In this document: positions 9,452 to 18,545 of the stretch, one piece after another
How positions within the stretch are numbered: the stretch's first letter is position 1
How the letters are laid out: every line of letters begins with the position of its first letter
DNA from: Tenacibaculum jejuense
GTDB lineage: Bacteria > Bacteroidota > Bacteroidia > Flavobacteriales > Flavobacteriaceae
Length of the DNA stretch: 64,000 bases
Assembly: GCF_900198195.1 (NCBI RefSeq)
Contig: NZ_LT899436.1
Location: forward strand, 682,001 to 746,000
Reading direction: 5' to 3'
Position numbers and translations under genes: made by a program
The notes under the pieces: model-generated
Databases searched by the model: none
Told to the model about the DNA's origin: nothing
The model's input: the letters and a program-made list of their open reading frames with translations, nothing else

Positions 9452-12400
9452 GTGAAAGAAAATTTAGCTTTAGAAGAAAATCAACAGAAAGAGTTTAAGC
9501 AAATTATTGCGCAATATACGTTTCATGTAGAACATAACGGAATCGTCTACGACAACGAAAAACCCCTATTAAATGTTGAAAAAAACGGTATAACCCTGCA
9601 CTTTTTGCGATACGGTTTATTTGATACTACATGCGATTTATCAGCACCTACTAAAAGTTATACCTCTCCTGATAGTGCAGCATATTATCGTTCCATTTTT
9701 GTAGATGCTAACGAAAAATCTGTTGTTGCTAAAGTTAGAAACGAACCTGAAAATGAACCCAATCGTGAACAGCCTATTATAGAACCTTCCATCCATTTGG
9801 ATGAAGTCATTATCAATGCCGATATTCCAAATACCAACAATTATAATATCGCTAGAACACCGCTAAGAGCAGGTTATGTGTATATGATTAATGAAAATAA
9901 TCCTTTGAATGATTTTAAGGAATTTAGGGTGGATGACTATGGAATGATCTATGAAATTGATTGGGCTAAAAACAAAGAAAATGGGGAATACCTAGATAAG
10001 CGCACTAATGAAGGTGAAGGAAGGTTCTATAAAATCCTTGACAGAGACGACCAAACCTATTGTTTTGCCTATTCCCCAGTACAATGGAGTGCTGCCTATG
10101 TTGAAGAATTATTAAATGATACCCAAAAGCGAAACCAACGTTGCCCTACTAAAGTCTTGTGTAAAGGGATTTCTGTTAATGAGGATTCCAACGATATTGC
10201 CGTAACCCACTACAATAACACGCATATCGTTGTAGAGGGGAGCAATCCTATGGCTTACAAATACGGGAATATCCTCCACAATATTGCAGGTGAAGAAAAA
10301 AGGCAAGATGAAGAAGGAGAAAACACCTTATACGAAGATATGTTTATCACCCTTGACGACCCCATAGGGTGTGCTGACGATATTTGTGTAGGTATAGATC
10401 GGGAAATTGATCGATTGAAGGCGATAATGCTATCCTGTCAAACAGCAAAACCTGATACAGAACTTTTCGAAAAAATTGTTAAAGGTGAAGCAATAAAATT
10501 TGACAAAAGTGAAAAAGCAAACCAACTAAAATATATGCATGCCTTAGCTGCAACGACTTATCGATTTGTATACGACAACCCTGACTTAAAGAAGAAACAT
10601 AGCAAACATAAAATTAAGCATCGAATAAAAAGCTCTGGTTATAATCCTTATGCAGCTACTAATATAGAAGCCTATGAAGACCCCGAAGGTGAATACACTA
10701 TTGAAAAAGGGATAAGTAAAGAAAAGATTTATAAAATTCTAGCAGTTGAAGAAAGAAGAGAACAGCGTGCTATTATTAACACCTATCGTGATGATTTGGG
10801 TAATTTGATAGCATCCGATTATTATCAAGATTTCTTTGACCAATTCACCGATGTAGATGTAATCAGTTTGGGAGCTGCGAAAGAAATTTTTGCAGAACAC
10901 CTTATTGTATTAGGGCATTATCCCAATTATTATGATCGTGATTGGGATTTGGTCAGCGAATATAAGCCTCAAAATGATACTTGGTTGCAGAAAATTGCAA
11001 GTACGCTAAATACAAACTCCACAGATTTTGTCAAAGCTACACAAGTGATGGATGCTACTGGTGAAATTCATGAAAAACATTTTAAGCAACATCATGGATT
11101 TTTAAAGAAAATGATTAGTGCTAGCGGAAAAATAGGTAAGGCTTATTTTTTGCATGGAGATATCTTGTCTAAATACGAAGTTATTAAAAGTCGAATTTCT
11201 TGGTTTAGAGATTTTAAAACGGGAAATGCCATTATTAGATATCGAGATATTAACCTCGATGCTTATATGCAACAACATCAGGTAGAGTTTCAGCGTATTG
11301 AATTTGATAATGCATACGAAACAAAAGGAGCATACTTAGCGTATAAAAATACCATCCATCGCAATATGGGGGACGTTGCCCGTAGAAAAATGGATGCTTT
11401 AGTACAGAATGAAGTCTTAGAAATTGAACTTCAAAATATCCCTAAAAAACACCATAATGAGGTGCGTAGGTTAATACAAAGTCCTGAATTTGCTGGGTTA
11501 GTCTTACTGTTTGAAGTAATTAGTCTTGGGTTTGCTATTGAAAAATATAACGAGGATGAAAAGAATAAAAAGGAAGGTGATAAAAGATATTTATATGGAG
11601 CAGGTATTAAACTAGGAGCAGCTACATACCAGTTTTTAGAAAATAGTAGGATTCAAAATAAGATGAGTAAAGGAACGGCTCAGTTTTTTAAGGTATTTGG
11701 AAAAAGTTTAAAACTATTAAGTTCTTCAATTACAGTTGCGGTTAATGCAAAGGATGTGTATCAACGTTCAATATCCCATGATTATAATGCGGCGGCGGCA
11801 TGGACGGTAGCCACAGGACTTGGAACTACCTTAGCTATAGCAGAATTTTCGGGGTTGATAGCAGAGTTTGGAGGAGCAGCCTTTTTCTCCATAGGATTTT
11901 GGCCAATGGCTGTTATTGGAGGGGTGTTAATCGTGGTTTGTGGGATAGCAATTTACCTTACGGATTCTGAAATTGAAGCTTATTTTAAAAATTTCCCTTT
12001 GAGTAATGTAGCTATTAATCCTGAATCAACGGAACTACCTTATAAATTTGTAGAGCGATTGTATGAATTGCGTACTAAAACCGTAACAGAAGCTTCTATT
12101 GCATTTACAAAAAATACACAATACCAAAAATTCACTGATTTTGAAACAGCTTATATAGCTTTATTTGATATCATCACACCTGGGCTTTTAAAGTTGAATC
12201 CCATAGTTACTTATAAAACCAAAGATGAAAATACTAAACATGGATATGCTACACGCTTTAAAGGTTCTGTCCAATTTTTTCAATATTTTGAAACTTTTGA
12301 AGAATTAGATTTTAAAGTATGGTTTTATCCCAATGGCATAGGGAATCCAAAATTATCTAATGAACCACACCGAGAAGAAATTACAACTTTTATTTATCAG

Positions 12401-12760
12401 GTAATTAATGACCATAAAAGACGCTTTATTGGAGAGAAACAACCTAGTCGTTGCGAGTTTGAGTTTGGTATTCCAGGTGCTTATCAAGGAACACATTATG
12501 AAAAAGGAGAAGTATTAGTACTATGCAGACTTATTTCAAGTAAAGATGAGTATATCCCTCTATCTCATAAAGGTATTGGGCGTTATTTATGCTTAAATGC
12601 GCTGACCTATAATACCATTTCCAAGCATTCTTATTCACCTTTACAAGGTGTAGTACATCAAGTTACCGAACATAGTAATTACAGTCCCCTAAAAATTAAT
12701 AGAAAAGGCTATCCTGTAACCATTGTTGATGCTGATAAAATTGATAAATTAACCAGTTGA
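9452..12760 (+). CDS. VasX-like T6SS membrane effector
   Basis: 1102 aa, GTG start, 14 nt after the PAAR gene. Residues about 130-300 resemble the N-terminal domain of VasX/BTH_I2691-type T6SS effectors: LRAGYVYMINENN, FRVDDYGMIYEIDW, and YSPVQWSAAYVEELLND. The centre is long and helical. Hydrophobic segments lie near 681-695 (GLVLLFEVISLGFA), 780-800 and 813-837 (FFSIGFWPMAVIGGVLIVV), consistent with a colicin-like membrane-inserting toxin. The 260-residue C-terminal region is soluble. Family assignment is by remembered motif similarity. Membrane permeabilization of rivals is inferred. The following membrane-protein array is the likely immunity set. Confidence 0.8.
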   Translation: MKENLALEENQQKEFKQIIAQYTFHVEHNGIVYDNEKPLLNVEKNGITLHFLRYGLFDTTCDLSAPTKSYTSPDSAAYYRSIFVDANEKSVVAKVRNEPENEPNREQPIIEPSIHLDEVIINADIPNTNNYNIARTPLRAGYVYMINENNPLNDFKEFRVDDYGMIYEIDWAKNKENGEYLDKRTNEGEGRFYKILDRDDQTYCFAYSPVQWSAAYVEELLNDTQKRNQRCPTKVLCKGISVNEDSNDIAVTHYNNTHIVVEGSNPMAYKYGNILHNIAGEEKRQDEEGENTLYEDMFITLDDPIGCADDICVGIDREIDRLKAIMLSCQTAKPDTELFEKIVKGEAIKFDKSEKANQLKYMHALAATTYRFVYDNPDLKKKHSKHKIKHRIKSSGYNPYAATNIEAYEDPEGEYTIEKGISKEKIYKILAVEERREQRAIINTYRDDLGNLIASDYYQDFFDQFTDVDVISLGAAKEIFAEHLIVLGHYPNYYDRDWDLVSEYKPQNDTWLQKIASTLNTNSTDFVKATQVMDATGEIHEKHFKQHHGFLKKMISASGKIGKAYFLHGDILSKYEVIKSRISWFRDFKTGNAIIRYRDINLDAYMQQHQVEFQRIEFDNAYETKGAYLAYKNTIHRNMGDVARRKMDALVQNEVLEIELQNIPKKHHNEVRRLIQSPEFAGLVLLFEVISLGFAIEKYNEDEKNKKEGDKRYLYGAGIKLGAATYQFLENSRIQNKMSKGTAQFFKVFGKSLKLLSSSITVAVNAKDVYQRSISHDYNAAAAWTVATGLGTTLAIAEFSGLIAEFGGAAFFSIGFWPMAVIGGVLIVVCGIAIYLTDSEIEAYFKNFPLSNVAINPESTELPYKFVERLYELRTKTVTEASIAFTKNTQYQKFTDFETAYIALFDIITPGLLKLNPIVTYKTKDENTKHGYATRFKGSVQFFQYFETFEELDFKVWFYPNGIGNPKLSNEPHREEITTFIYQVINDHKRRFIGEKQPSRCEFEFGIPGAYQGTHYEKGEVLVLCRLISSKDEYIPLSHKGIGRYLCLNALTYNTISKHSYSPLQGVVHQVTEHSNYSPLKINRKGYPVTIVDADKIDKLTS

Positions 12761-12761
12761 T

Positions 12762-13469
12762 ATGGGAAAAGGACGTGAACATCGCATTTTGGAAATACCT
12801 AGAGAAATTCCAATGGAACATATAAAACCCACAAAAGGTTCAGTAATCTTTAAAGCGGATAATGCTTTTTTTATTGAAGATAGAACTCAAGTAAAATGGG
12901 CTAATTTTGCAATAGGGATTATTATGTTTTTTGGGGGAATATGGATTGCTTACCCTTTTAAGGTGTTTAGTGTTCCTTCTCTTTTCGAATATACCCTTAT
13001 GATTATTGGTTTTTTATTGATTATTAATGGTATTTTCAAAAAGAAAAAAAACGCTCAATTAATTTTAGACCGATTAAATGGTATTATATCCTATCCCGAT
13101 TCCTTTTTGGGAAAACCATTAGTTGGTCCTTTTAGTAAATTGATTGTAGTGATTGGTGTTAGTGGAGACATTGACGGTTACTCCCCTACAGAATACCTTA
13201 AAGTCATCAATACATTTAAACCTCGTAAGTTTGATGTTCAAAGAACCTTAAGCTACGAAGACCCTTATAAAGAATGGAGTTTATATGTTTGGTACATGGA
13301 TAAAAATCGCCCATTACCTCCGGGTACAGCCTTTGACCCCTACCGACAAAAAGACTTCGAGCGTAGAAAGAAATTAGGATTTCCTAGACCTTTATATCCA
13401 AGTAATATCCCAACTCCTGAAGCTACACCAGAACAGCAAAAGGAACGTTTAATTATTGGTGGATGGTAA
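12762..13469 (+). CDS. Two-TM putative immunity protein, array copy 1
   Basis: 235 aa, starting 1 nt after the effector stop. Two membrane segments (about residues 45-65 and 75-95) are followed by LILDRLNGIISYPDSF (about 102-117) and a beta-rich domain. The C-terminal tail of about 55 residues starts WYMDKNRPLPPGTAFDPYR and ends KERLIIGGW. Five neighbouring genes share this plan. Inner-membrane immunity against a pore-forming T6SS effector is the natural reading from position and topology. No named family is recognised. Confidence 0.8.
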   Translation: MGKGREHRILEIPREIPMEHIKPTKGSVIFKADNAFFIEDRTQVKWANFAIGIIMFFGGIWIAYPFKVFSVPSLFEYTLMIIGFLLIINGIFKKKKNAQLILDRLNGIISYPDSFLGKPLVGPFSKLIVVIGVSGDIDGYSPTEYLKVINTFKPRKFDVQRTLSYEDPYKEWSLYVWYMDKNRPLPPGTAFDPYRQKDFERRKKLGFPRPLYPSNIPTPEATPEQQKERLIIGGW

Positions 13470-13523
13470 GTATTGATTTAATATTGAGTTTTTTAAGATA
13501 AATACACTATTACAATCCAGCCA

Positions 13524-14243
13524 ATGAGTAATAAACATGAGCAGCCTTTCAAGATTTCTATAAAGCCAACTTTGGTTAATAAAGAAAGGGTGTACCCTAA
13601 TAAAGGAACTCTTATTTTAAAAGCAGATGATCAATTTTATGTTTACGATCGTTCAACAATTCTATCAGTAACTTCTTTTTTTGGATTTCTTGCAATTGGA
13701 TATTGTTTATTCTATTTTTTTGGTACAAATGAACCTTTCGTTTTTAGGAGGGATTGGTTTGAAATTTTGTTAATTATTATTGGTTTGTTTTTAATCATCT
13801 ATTCATTTACAGCTGATAAAAAGAAGAAGCGATTAATACTAGATCGTTTGAATGGTGTAGTTACTTATCCTGATTTTTTTTATCTGCCACCATTAAAAGG
13901 TAATTTTAAAGATTTAAAAGCAGTAATATCGGTTAGCGGAGAGATCGATGGTGCAGTAGGACGCGAATATCTAAAATTTGTAAATACATTCAAACCTAGA
14001 AAATTTGATTTTCTACAAACAATCACTTACGGTAATCCAAATGAGGAATGGAGTTTATATGTTTGGTATATGGATAAAAACCGTCCATTACCTCCTGGTA
14101 CAGCCTTTGACCCTTACCGTCAAAAAGACTTTGAACGTAGAAAGAAATTAGGTTTTCCAAAACCTTTATACCCAAGTAATATTCCAACTCCTGAAGCTAC
14201 AAAAGAACAGCAAAAGGAACGTTTAATTATTGGTGGATGGTAA
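13524..14243 (+). CDS. Two-TM putative immunity protein, array copy 2
   Basis: 239 aa; closest to copy 1. Both lack the extended loop of copy 5 and share SVSGEIDG/VSGDIDG, YLKFVNTFKPRKFD and a tail ending KERLIIGGW. Two membrane segments lie at about 50-70 and 82-102, followed by LILDRLNGVVTYPDFF. The N-terminal 45 residues differ clearly from copy 1, suggesting that the exposed N-terminal and TM region carries specificity while the tail is constrained. Spacing to copy 1 is 54 nt. The function is inferred from its place behind the VasX-like effector. Confidence 0.78.
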   Translation: MSNKHEQPFKISIKPTLVNKERVYPNKGTLILKADDQFYVYDRSTILSVTSFFGFLAIGYCLFYFFGTNEPFVFRRDWFEILLIIIGLFLIIYSFTADKKKKRLILDRLNGVVTYPDFFYLPPLKGNFKDLKAVISVSGEIDGAVGREYLKFVNTFKPRKFDFLQTITYGNPNEEWSLYVWYMDKNRPLPPGTAFDPYRQKDFERRKKLGFPKPLYPSNIPTPEATKEQQKERLIIGGW

Positions 14244-14277
14244 TTTTAAAAGCATATCCACTTCAGAATCCTAAGTA

Positions 14278-15009
14278 ATGAGTAGTTTTTGGAAAAATAA
14301 ACCCTTAGAAAAAGTAATTCGGCATAAAATTGGCTATCTCTATATTTCTAAAGAGATTTTAAGACCTGGAAAGCGTTTGCAGATACAGGAAGCCAATGAT
14401 CAATTTTTTGTAAAAAATGTATCTAGTGCTATGGTTTATGCCAAAATAGCTTTTTTTGGAGGTTTAGGAATTAATTTTTTTATAACTTTAGTTTCTTTTA
14501 GTTCTGAAAAAAATAAATTCTTAATAAATTTTTTTTTATGGCTTTCTCCATTTCTATTAGTTAGTCTTATTTTCCTAATCATACATTATATGGCTCCTGT
14601 AAAAGAAATAGTTTTAGACCGTTTGAATGGTAAAATCAGCTATCCTCGTTTATTTGGTAATAAAGAACACCGTACCATAAAATTTGATTCCTTACATGTG
14701 TTTGAAACCATGACAACATCAGGAGACTTTGCAGCTACAGGTAAAAAAATACGCATTAGGGATAGGAAATACGATTACACTTGGGATTTGGATAGTAGAT
14801 ATCCCGAGGAATACTGGAGTTTTATGGTATGGTATATGGACAAAAATAGACCTTTACCTCCTGGAGATGCTTTTGACCCTTATCGCAAAAACGATTTTGA
14901 ACGCAGAAAAGCAGAAGGCTTTCCTAAGCCACTTTATCCAAGCAGGTTTGAAACTCCAGAAGCTACCCCTGCTCAACAAAAAGAACGGAAAAAAATTGGA
15001 GGTTGGTAA
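14278..15009 (+). CDS. Two-TM putative immunity protein, array copy 3
   Basis: 243 aa. N-terminus MSSFWKNKPLEKVIRH, two membrane segments (about 62-82 and 88-108), IVLDRLNGKISYPRLFGNKE (about 116-135), a beta domain containing ATGKKIRIRDRKYDYTWDLD, then the shared tail WYMDKNRPLPPGDAFDPYR to KKIGGW. It is nearly identical to copy 4, including the 34-nt linker, so the pair arose by tandem duplication. In this pair the tail reads RKKIGGW instead of RLIIGGW, defining a subtype. Role as for copy 1, inferred. Confidence 0.78.
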   Translation: MSSFWKNKPLEKVIRHKIGYLYISKEILRPGKRLQIQEANDQFFVKNVSSAMVYAKIAFFGGLGINFFITLVSFSSEKNKFLINFFLWLSPFLLVSLIFLIIHYMAPVKEIVLDRLNGKISYPRLFGNKEHRTIKFDSLHVFETMTTSGDFAATGKKIRIRDRKYDYTWDLDSRYPEEYWSFMVWYMDKNRPLPPGDAFDPYRKNDFERRKAEGFPKPLYPSRFETPEATPAQQKERKKIGGW

Positions 15010-15043
15010 TTTTAAAAGCATATCCACTTCAAAACCTTAAGTA

Positions 15044-15775
15044 ATGAGTAGTTTTTGGAAAAATAAACCTTTAGAAAAAGTGATACGTCACCCTATTCGA
15101 TATCATTCTATATCTAAGGGGGTCATAAGCCCAGGAGAGCGTTTACAGATACAGGAAGCCAATGATCAATTCTTTGTAAAAAATGCATCTAGTGCTATGC
15201 TAAATGCGAAAATAGCTTTTTTTGGAGGTTTAGGAATTAATTTTTTTATAACTCTAGTTTCTTTTAGTTATGAAAAAAATAAATTTTTAATAAATTTCTT
15301 CATTGGGCTTTCTCCATTTTTATTAGTAAGTCTTATTTTTTTAATCATGCATTATATGGCTCCTGTAAAAGAAATAGTTTTAGACCGTTTGAATGGTAAA
15401 ATCAGCTATCCTCGTTTATTTGGTAATAAAGAACATCGTACCATACAATTTGATTCTTTACACGTGTTTGAAACTATGACTACATCAGGAGACTTTGCAG
15501 CTACAGGTAAAAAAATACGCATTAGGGATAGGAAATACGATTACACTTGGGATTTGGATAGTAGATATCCCGAGGAATACTGGAGTTTTATGGTATGGTA
15601 TATGGATAAAAACAGACCTTTACCTCCCGGAGATGCTTTTGACCCCTATCGCAAAAATGATTTTGAACGCAGAAAGGCAGAAGGATTTCCTGAACCACTT
15701 TACCCAAGCAGGTTTGAAACTCCAGAAGCTACGACTGCTCAACAACGAGAACGAAAAAAAATTGGGGGTTGGTAA
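15044..15775 (+). CDS. Two-TM putative immunity protein, array copy 4
   Basis: 243 aa, the tandem duplicate of copy 3. Most differences cluster in residues 15-40 (HPIRYHSISKGVISPGERLQ versus the copy 3 segment) and in the loop between the two TM segments. The region from VLDRLNGKISYP onward is almost unchanged. The concentration of change near the N-terminus suggests diversification of the exposed part. Same inferred immunity role. Confidence 0.78.
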   Translation: MSSFWKNKPLEKVIRHPIRYHSISKGVISPGERLQIQEANDQFFVKNASSAMLNAKIAFFGGLGINFFITLVSFSYEKNKFLINFFIGLSPFLLVSLIFLIMHYMAPVKEIVLDRLNGKISYPRLFGNKEHRTIQFDSLHVFETMTTSGDFAATGKKIRIRDRKYDYTWDLDSRYPEEYWSFMVWYMDKNRPLPPGDAFDPYRKNDFERRKAEGFPEPLYPSRFETPEATTAQQRERKKIGGW

Positions 15776-15813
15776 TACAAATAAATTGAAAATTCGCATA
15801 GTAATCTAATTAG

Positions 15814-16581
15814 ATGAGAAACATTACTTATTATAAGCATGCTATTGTTTGTAAACCAAAAACGGAATTTTTTTTAAGCAATGAAGATATAAAATTCAAT
15901 AAAAGAGGTGCAGTACAAAGATTAGATGATAAACTATTGGTTATCAATAAAAATAATATTTCATTTGCTAAAATGATGTTCGTATTAGCAATTATCCTCT
16001 TTTTAATATGTTTATCTTTTGTAAAAGACAATGTTTATGTTCTCGTTTGGCCTTTAATACCATTTTTGATTGGTTTTTGGGATTGGTCATTGTATTATTT
16101 TAACCCTCCTAAAAATATTGTTCTAGACAGATTAACTGGAACAATTTCTTATCCCAAGGATTACTTTTATAAAGAACAAACAAAAGTTCTGTTTTCGGAA
16201 TTAAAGGCTTTTGAAGGACTAGATAAAAGAGCCACTTATACTGATGAATGTGGTTCTCGTGAATATAGTAGATATCAACACTTATTCTTTAAACATAATA
16301 AGACAAATACTACACTACCATTACTATCTGTTCAAGTTGCTGATATCAAAACCGCAAACGAAAATATAAAAAGGTTGTGTGAAGTTCGTTCATTTTATAG
16401 TTGGTATATGGATAAAAACAGACCATTACCCCCTGGTACTGCCTTTGACCCCTATCGTAAAAAAGACTTTGAACGTAGAAAAGCGGAAGGCTTCCCTAAA
16501 CCACTTTACCCAAGCAGGTTTGAAACTCCTGAAGCTACACCAGAACAGCAAAAGGAACGTTTAATTATTGGGGGATGGTAA
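15814..16581 (+). CDS. Two-TM putative immunity protein, array copy 5
   Basis: 255 aa, the longest array member. N-terminus MRNITYYKHAIVCKPKTEFF, two membrane segments (about 50-70 and 72-90), IVLDRLTGTISYPKDYFYKE, and an inserted central part with DECGSREYSRYQHLFFKHNK. The tail is standard: WYMDKNRPLPPGTAFDPYR to KERLIIGGW. Its tail is closer to copies 1 and 2 at the very end but matches copies 3 and 4 in the KAEGFPKPLYPSRFETPEAT stretch, so the tail appears mosaic, as expected from gene conversion. Confidence 0.78.
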   Translation: MRNITYYKHAIVCKPKTEFFLSNEDIKFNKRGAVQRLDDKLLVINKNNISFAKMMFVLAIILFLICLSFVKDNVYVLVWPLIPFLIGFWDWSLYYFNPPKNIVLDRLTGTISYPKDYFYKEQTKVLFSELKAFEGLDKRATYTDECGSREYSRYQHLFFKHNKTNTTLPLLSVQVADIKTANENIKRLCEVRSFYSWYMDKNRPLPPGTAFDPYRKKDFERRKAEGFPKPLYPSRFETPEATPEQQKERLIIGGW

Positions 16582-16595
16582 AATATTTCTAAAAT

Positions 16596-17150
16596 ATGAA
16601 AGACTATTTACAAAATATTCCCGTGTACAGAATATTAACAATACTTTTTTTTGCGTTTGTTGTATCTGCTTTTATTAATATTTCAAGTAAAATATTAGAA
16701 CACAAAAAATATGATATGGATAGAATAATAGTCGATATCCAAAGAAAATTTCCAAAATCTACCTTGGGTTTTCAAAATATACGGATTGAAGGAGAAGACC
16801 TGAAAACTTCTTTTGATCCAGAGAGTGCTTCTATAGATTACTACTATGAATCAAAGTACTTAAAAATAATTGACAATAAATTTCAATTTGATACAGATAA
16901 CACTTGGATGTTATATTCAATTCCCTTACTGATAATTTTAGTTGGACTGCACTCTGCTCCAATAACAGATTTAAAGAAAATAATTTATTCTAATTATTTC
17001 TGGTTTTACTGTGTTGTTCTAGGAATACTTTGCTTTACTATTTCTTACGATAGAGATGATTATAAGAATCAATATTTGCCTAAGAATAAATTTGAAAGTC
17101 AAGTATTACTATTAATGGAAGAGCTAAATAACAGAAATTATAAAAAGTAA
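16596..17150 (+). CDS. Three-TM hypothetical membrane protein in effector cargo
   Basis: 184 aa, 14 nt after array copy 5. One N-terminal membrane segment (about 12-30), an extracytoplasmic loop of about 75 residues rich in Asp/Tyr (SFDPESASIDYYYESKY), then two further membrane segments (about 108-122 and 132-152) and a short charged C-terminus. It lacks the WYMDKNRPLPPG tail, so it is not an ordinary array member. The family is unknown. Its position inside the array suggests accessory immunity or a distinct immunity type. Confidence 0.65.
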   Translation: MKDYLQNIPVYRILTILFFAFVVSAFINISSKILEHKKYDMDRIIVDIQRKFPKSTLGFQNIRIEGEDLKTSFDPESASIDYYYESKYLKIIDNKFQFDTDNTWMLYSIPLLIILVGLHSAPITDLKKIIYSNYFWFYCVVLGILCFTISYDRDDYKNQYLPKNKFESQVLLLMEELNNRNYKK

Positions 17151-17154
17151 ACTA

Positions 17155-17709
17155 ATGATTGATATGTATAAATCTGTGAATGCGGAATTGGTAACATCAA
17201 AGAAAATTATTTTAAATTTTACAGAAAGAAGGTTATATTATTATGATTTAATTTTTCTTTTCACCTTTGGCTTTTTTCTGTTTATAAATATTTTAAGTTA
17301 TAAAAGCCAAGACTTATCAGAAATAATTCTTACGATTGGCTTAATTATATTTTTCAGCATAATTAACCTTTCAAAAAAGAAAATTTTTCATAAATCAATC
17401 ATTTTTGAAAGAGAAAAACAGACTATAACTTTTCGGAGAACAATCCCATATTTAAATAAAAAGTTTGATTACTCTAATATTAAGTTAAAGACAAATGTGA
17501 CACACTACATTGATGAAGGTCGTACATACGTATACAGGCACTTGTGGATACAACAAAAGTTTTCGGACAAAAAGTATAAGGTTTATAAAACAAGTCCAAA
17601 CATACGTTTTGATGTTTTCTTAGAAAAATATATGAACTCCGATTATGTTACTGTTCAAAAATTAGTGTATTACAAAAAGCCGAAAAATTTAAATAGCTAT
17701 TTTAATTAG
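17155..17709 (+). CDS. Two-TM protein, array-related but lacking the shared tail
   Basis: 184 aa, 4 nt after the previous gene. Two membrane segments (about 28-48 and 57-75) are followed by IIFEREKQTITFRRTIPYL, in the same place and with the same spacing as LVLDRLNGKISYP in the array proteins, and then a beta-rich domain. The protein stops before the WYMDKNRPLPPG tail, but a 17-codon remnant of such a tail lies 10 nt downstream. I infer a divergent or truncated array member with PH-like topology. Confidence 0.65.
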   Translation: MIDMYKSVNAELVTSKKIILNFTERRLYYYDLIFLFTFGFFLFINILSYKSQDLSEIILTIGLIIFFSIINLSKKKIFHKSIIFEREKQTITFRRTIPYLNKKFDYSNIKLKTNVTHYIDEGRTYVYRHLWIQQKFSDKKYKVYKTSPNIRFDVFLEKYMNSDYVTVQKLVYYKKPKNLNSYFN

Positions 17710-17719
17710 AAAGTTTTAA

Positions 17720-17773
17720 CCTAAAGCAACTATCGAGCAGCAAAAGGAACGTTTAATTGTTGGAGGCTGGTAA
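17720..17773 (+). pseudogene. Orphan C-terminal tail of an array member
   Basis: The frame starting at 17720 reads PKATIEQQKERLIVGGW followed by TAA, matching the last residues (PEATPEQQKERLIIGGW) of the five array proteins. No upstream reading frame is joined to it. It is the scar of a deleted or replaced sixth copy. Confidence 0.85.
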
Positions 17774-17789
17774 GTTAAATTAATATGTT

Positions 17790-18299
17790 ATGGAAAATAC
17801 TTCTTATGTCTCATGGAACATTGATTTTAAAATTGTTTTAGAATACATAGATACTGAGCTTACTAAAAATCAGAGACTATTAGCCAATCTAGCTTGGATT
17901 GCGAAGGATATTGTAAAACAAAAAAAGCATGCCCCATTGATTCAGGTTATAGAAAAGGACACGGATAAACTTATTGTCAATAATATCTATGGTGTGGTTT
18001 TTAATTTTGAGTTAAAAGAGGAAGCTCAGTTTGATTATCGTATGGATATTGTTGCAGATCCTGACGATAATAGAACTTTATATGTCTTCTTATATAAAGA
18101 TATTGAAAAGCCTAACCTTTTTACTGAAACAATGTATTTTCAAGATCGTATTGATTATTCTGATACTGCTTTATTGGATAGTGTTCAACGCTACATTTTG
18201 AACAAGTACAAAGCCTACTTCGTAGGTTTTGAAAAAGGATTGGTAATGCTACAGCATATAAGCCTACAAAATAACCAGTGGGAAATTATTAGGTTGTAA
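17790..18299 (+). CDS. Hypothetical soluble protein closing the effector cargo
   Basis: 169 aa, no signal peptide or membrane segment. It begins 16 nt after the orphan tail, so it is probably co-transcribed with the array. The composition is mixed alpha/beta (NIYGVVFNFELKEEAQFDYRM, TLYVFLYKDIEK). No family is recognised. Position at the end of a T6SS effector block suggests cytoplasmic immunity or a passenger gene. No evidence separates these. Confidence 0.65.
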   Translation: MENTSYVSWNIDFKIVLEYIDTELTKNQRLLANLAWIAKDIVKQKKHAPLIQVIEKDTDKLIVNNIYGVVFNFELKEEAQFDYRMDIVADPDDNRTLYVFLYKDIEKPNLFTETMYFQDRIDYSDTALLDSVQRYILNKYKAYFVGFEKGLVMLQHISLQNNQWEIIRL

Positions 18300-18545
18300 T
18301 TCTTCTATAAATTAAGCACAATAAATACAGTGCAAAAAACATTTTTGATAATGTTATTTATAAGTAATTGCTATTTCTTTCAACTCTTATATTAGTTATC
18401 TCTTAACTTTTTTCTAAGGGAAAACCCTTAGGCTTTCAGGGTAAACCCTTAGATCAAATTCAGGGTGTTTGTAATTCCATATAACTGCTTGTATATGTTA
18501 GTTTTGTTTATTTTACTCACGTTTAATTTTAAATATAGAGTAAAA

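Larger units (their letters stand above)
14244..15775 (+). repeat. 766-bp tandem duplication within the immunity array
   Basis: Units 14244-15009 and 15010-15775 are both exactly 766 bp. Each holds a 34-nt linker (TAATTTTAAAAGCATATCC at the junction) plus one 244-codon gene. Similarity covers linker and gene, so the duplication is recent relative to the other copies. Confidence 0.9.

Noticed and set aside
14729..15809. Alternative-frame ORFs of about 100 aa inside array copies 3 and 4
   Set aside because: They are duplicated only because the underlying genes are duplicated; the host frames have clear protein features.
18412..18466. CTAAGGG-AAAA-CCCTTAG hairpin with a repeated AACCCTTAG as a terminator
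   Set aside because: No T run follows on either strand; it may be a minor repeat but supports no assigned function.
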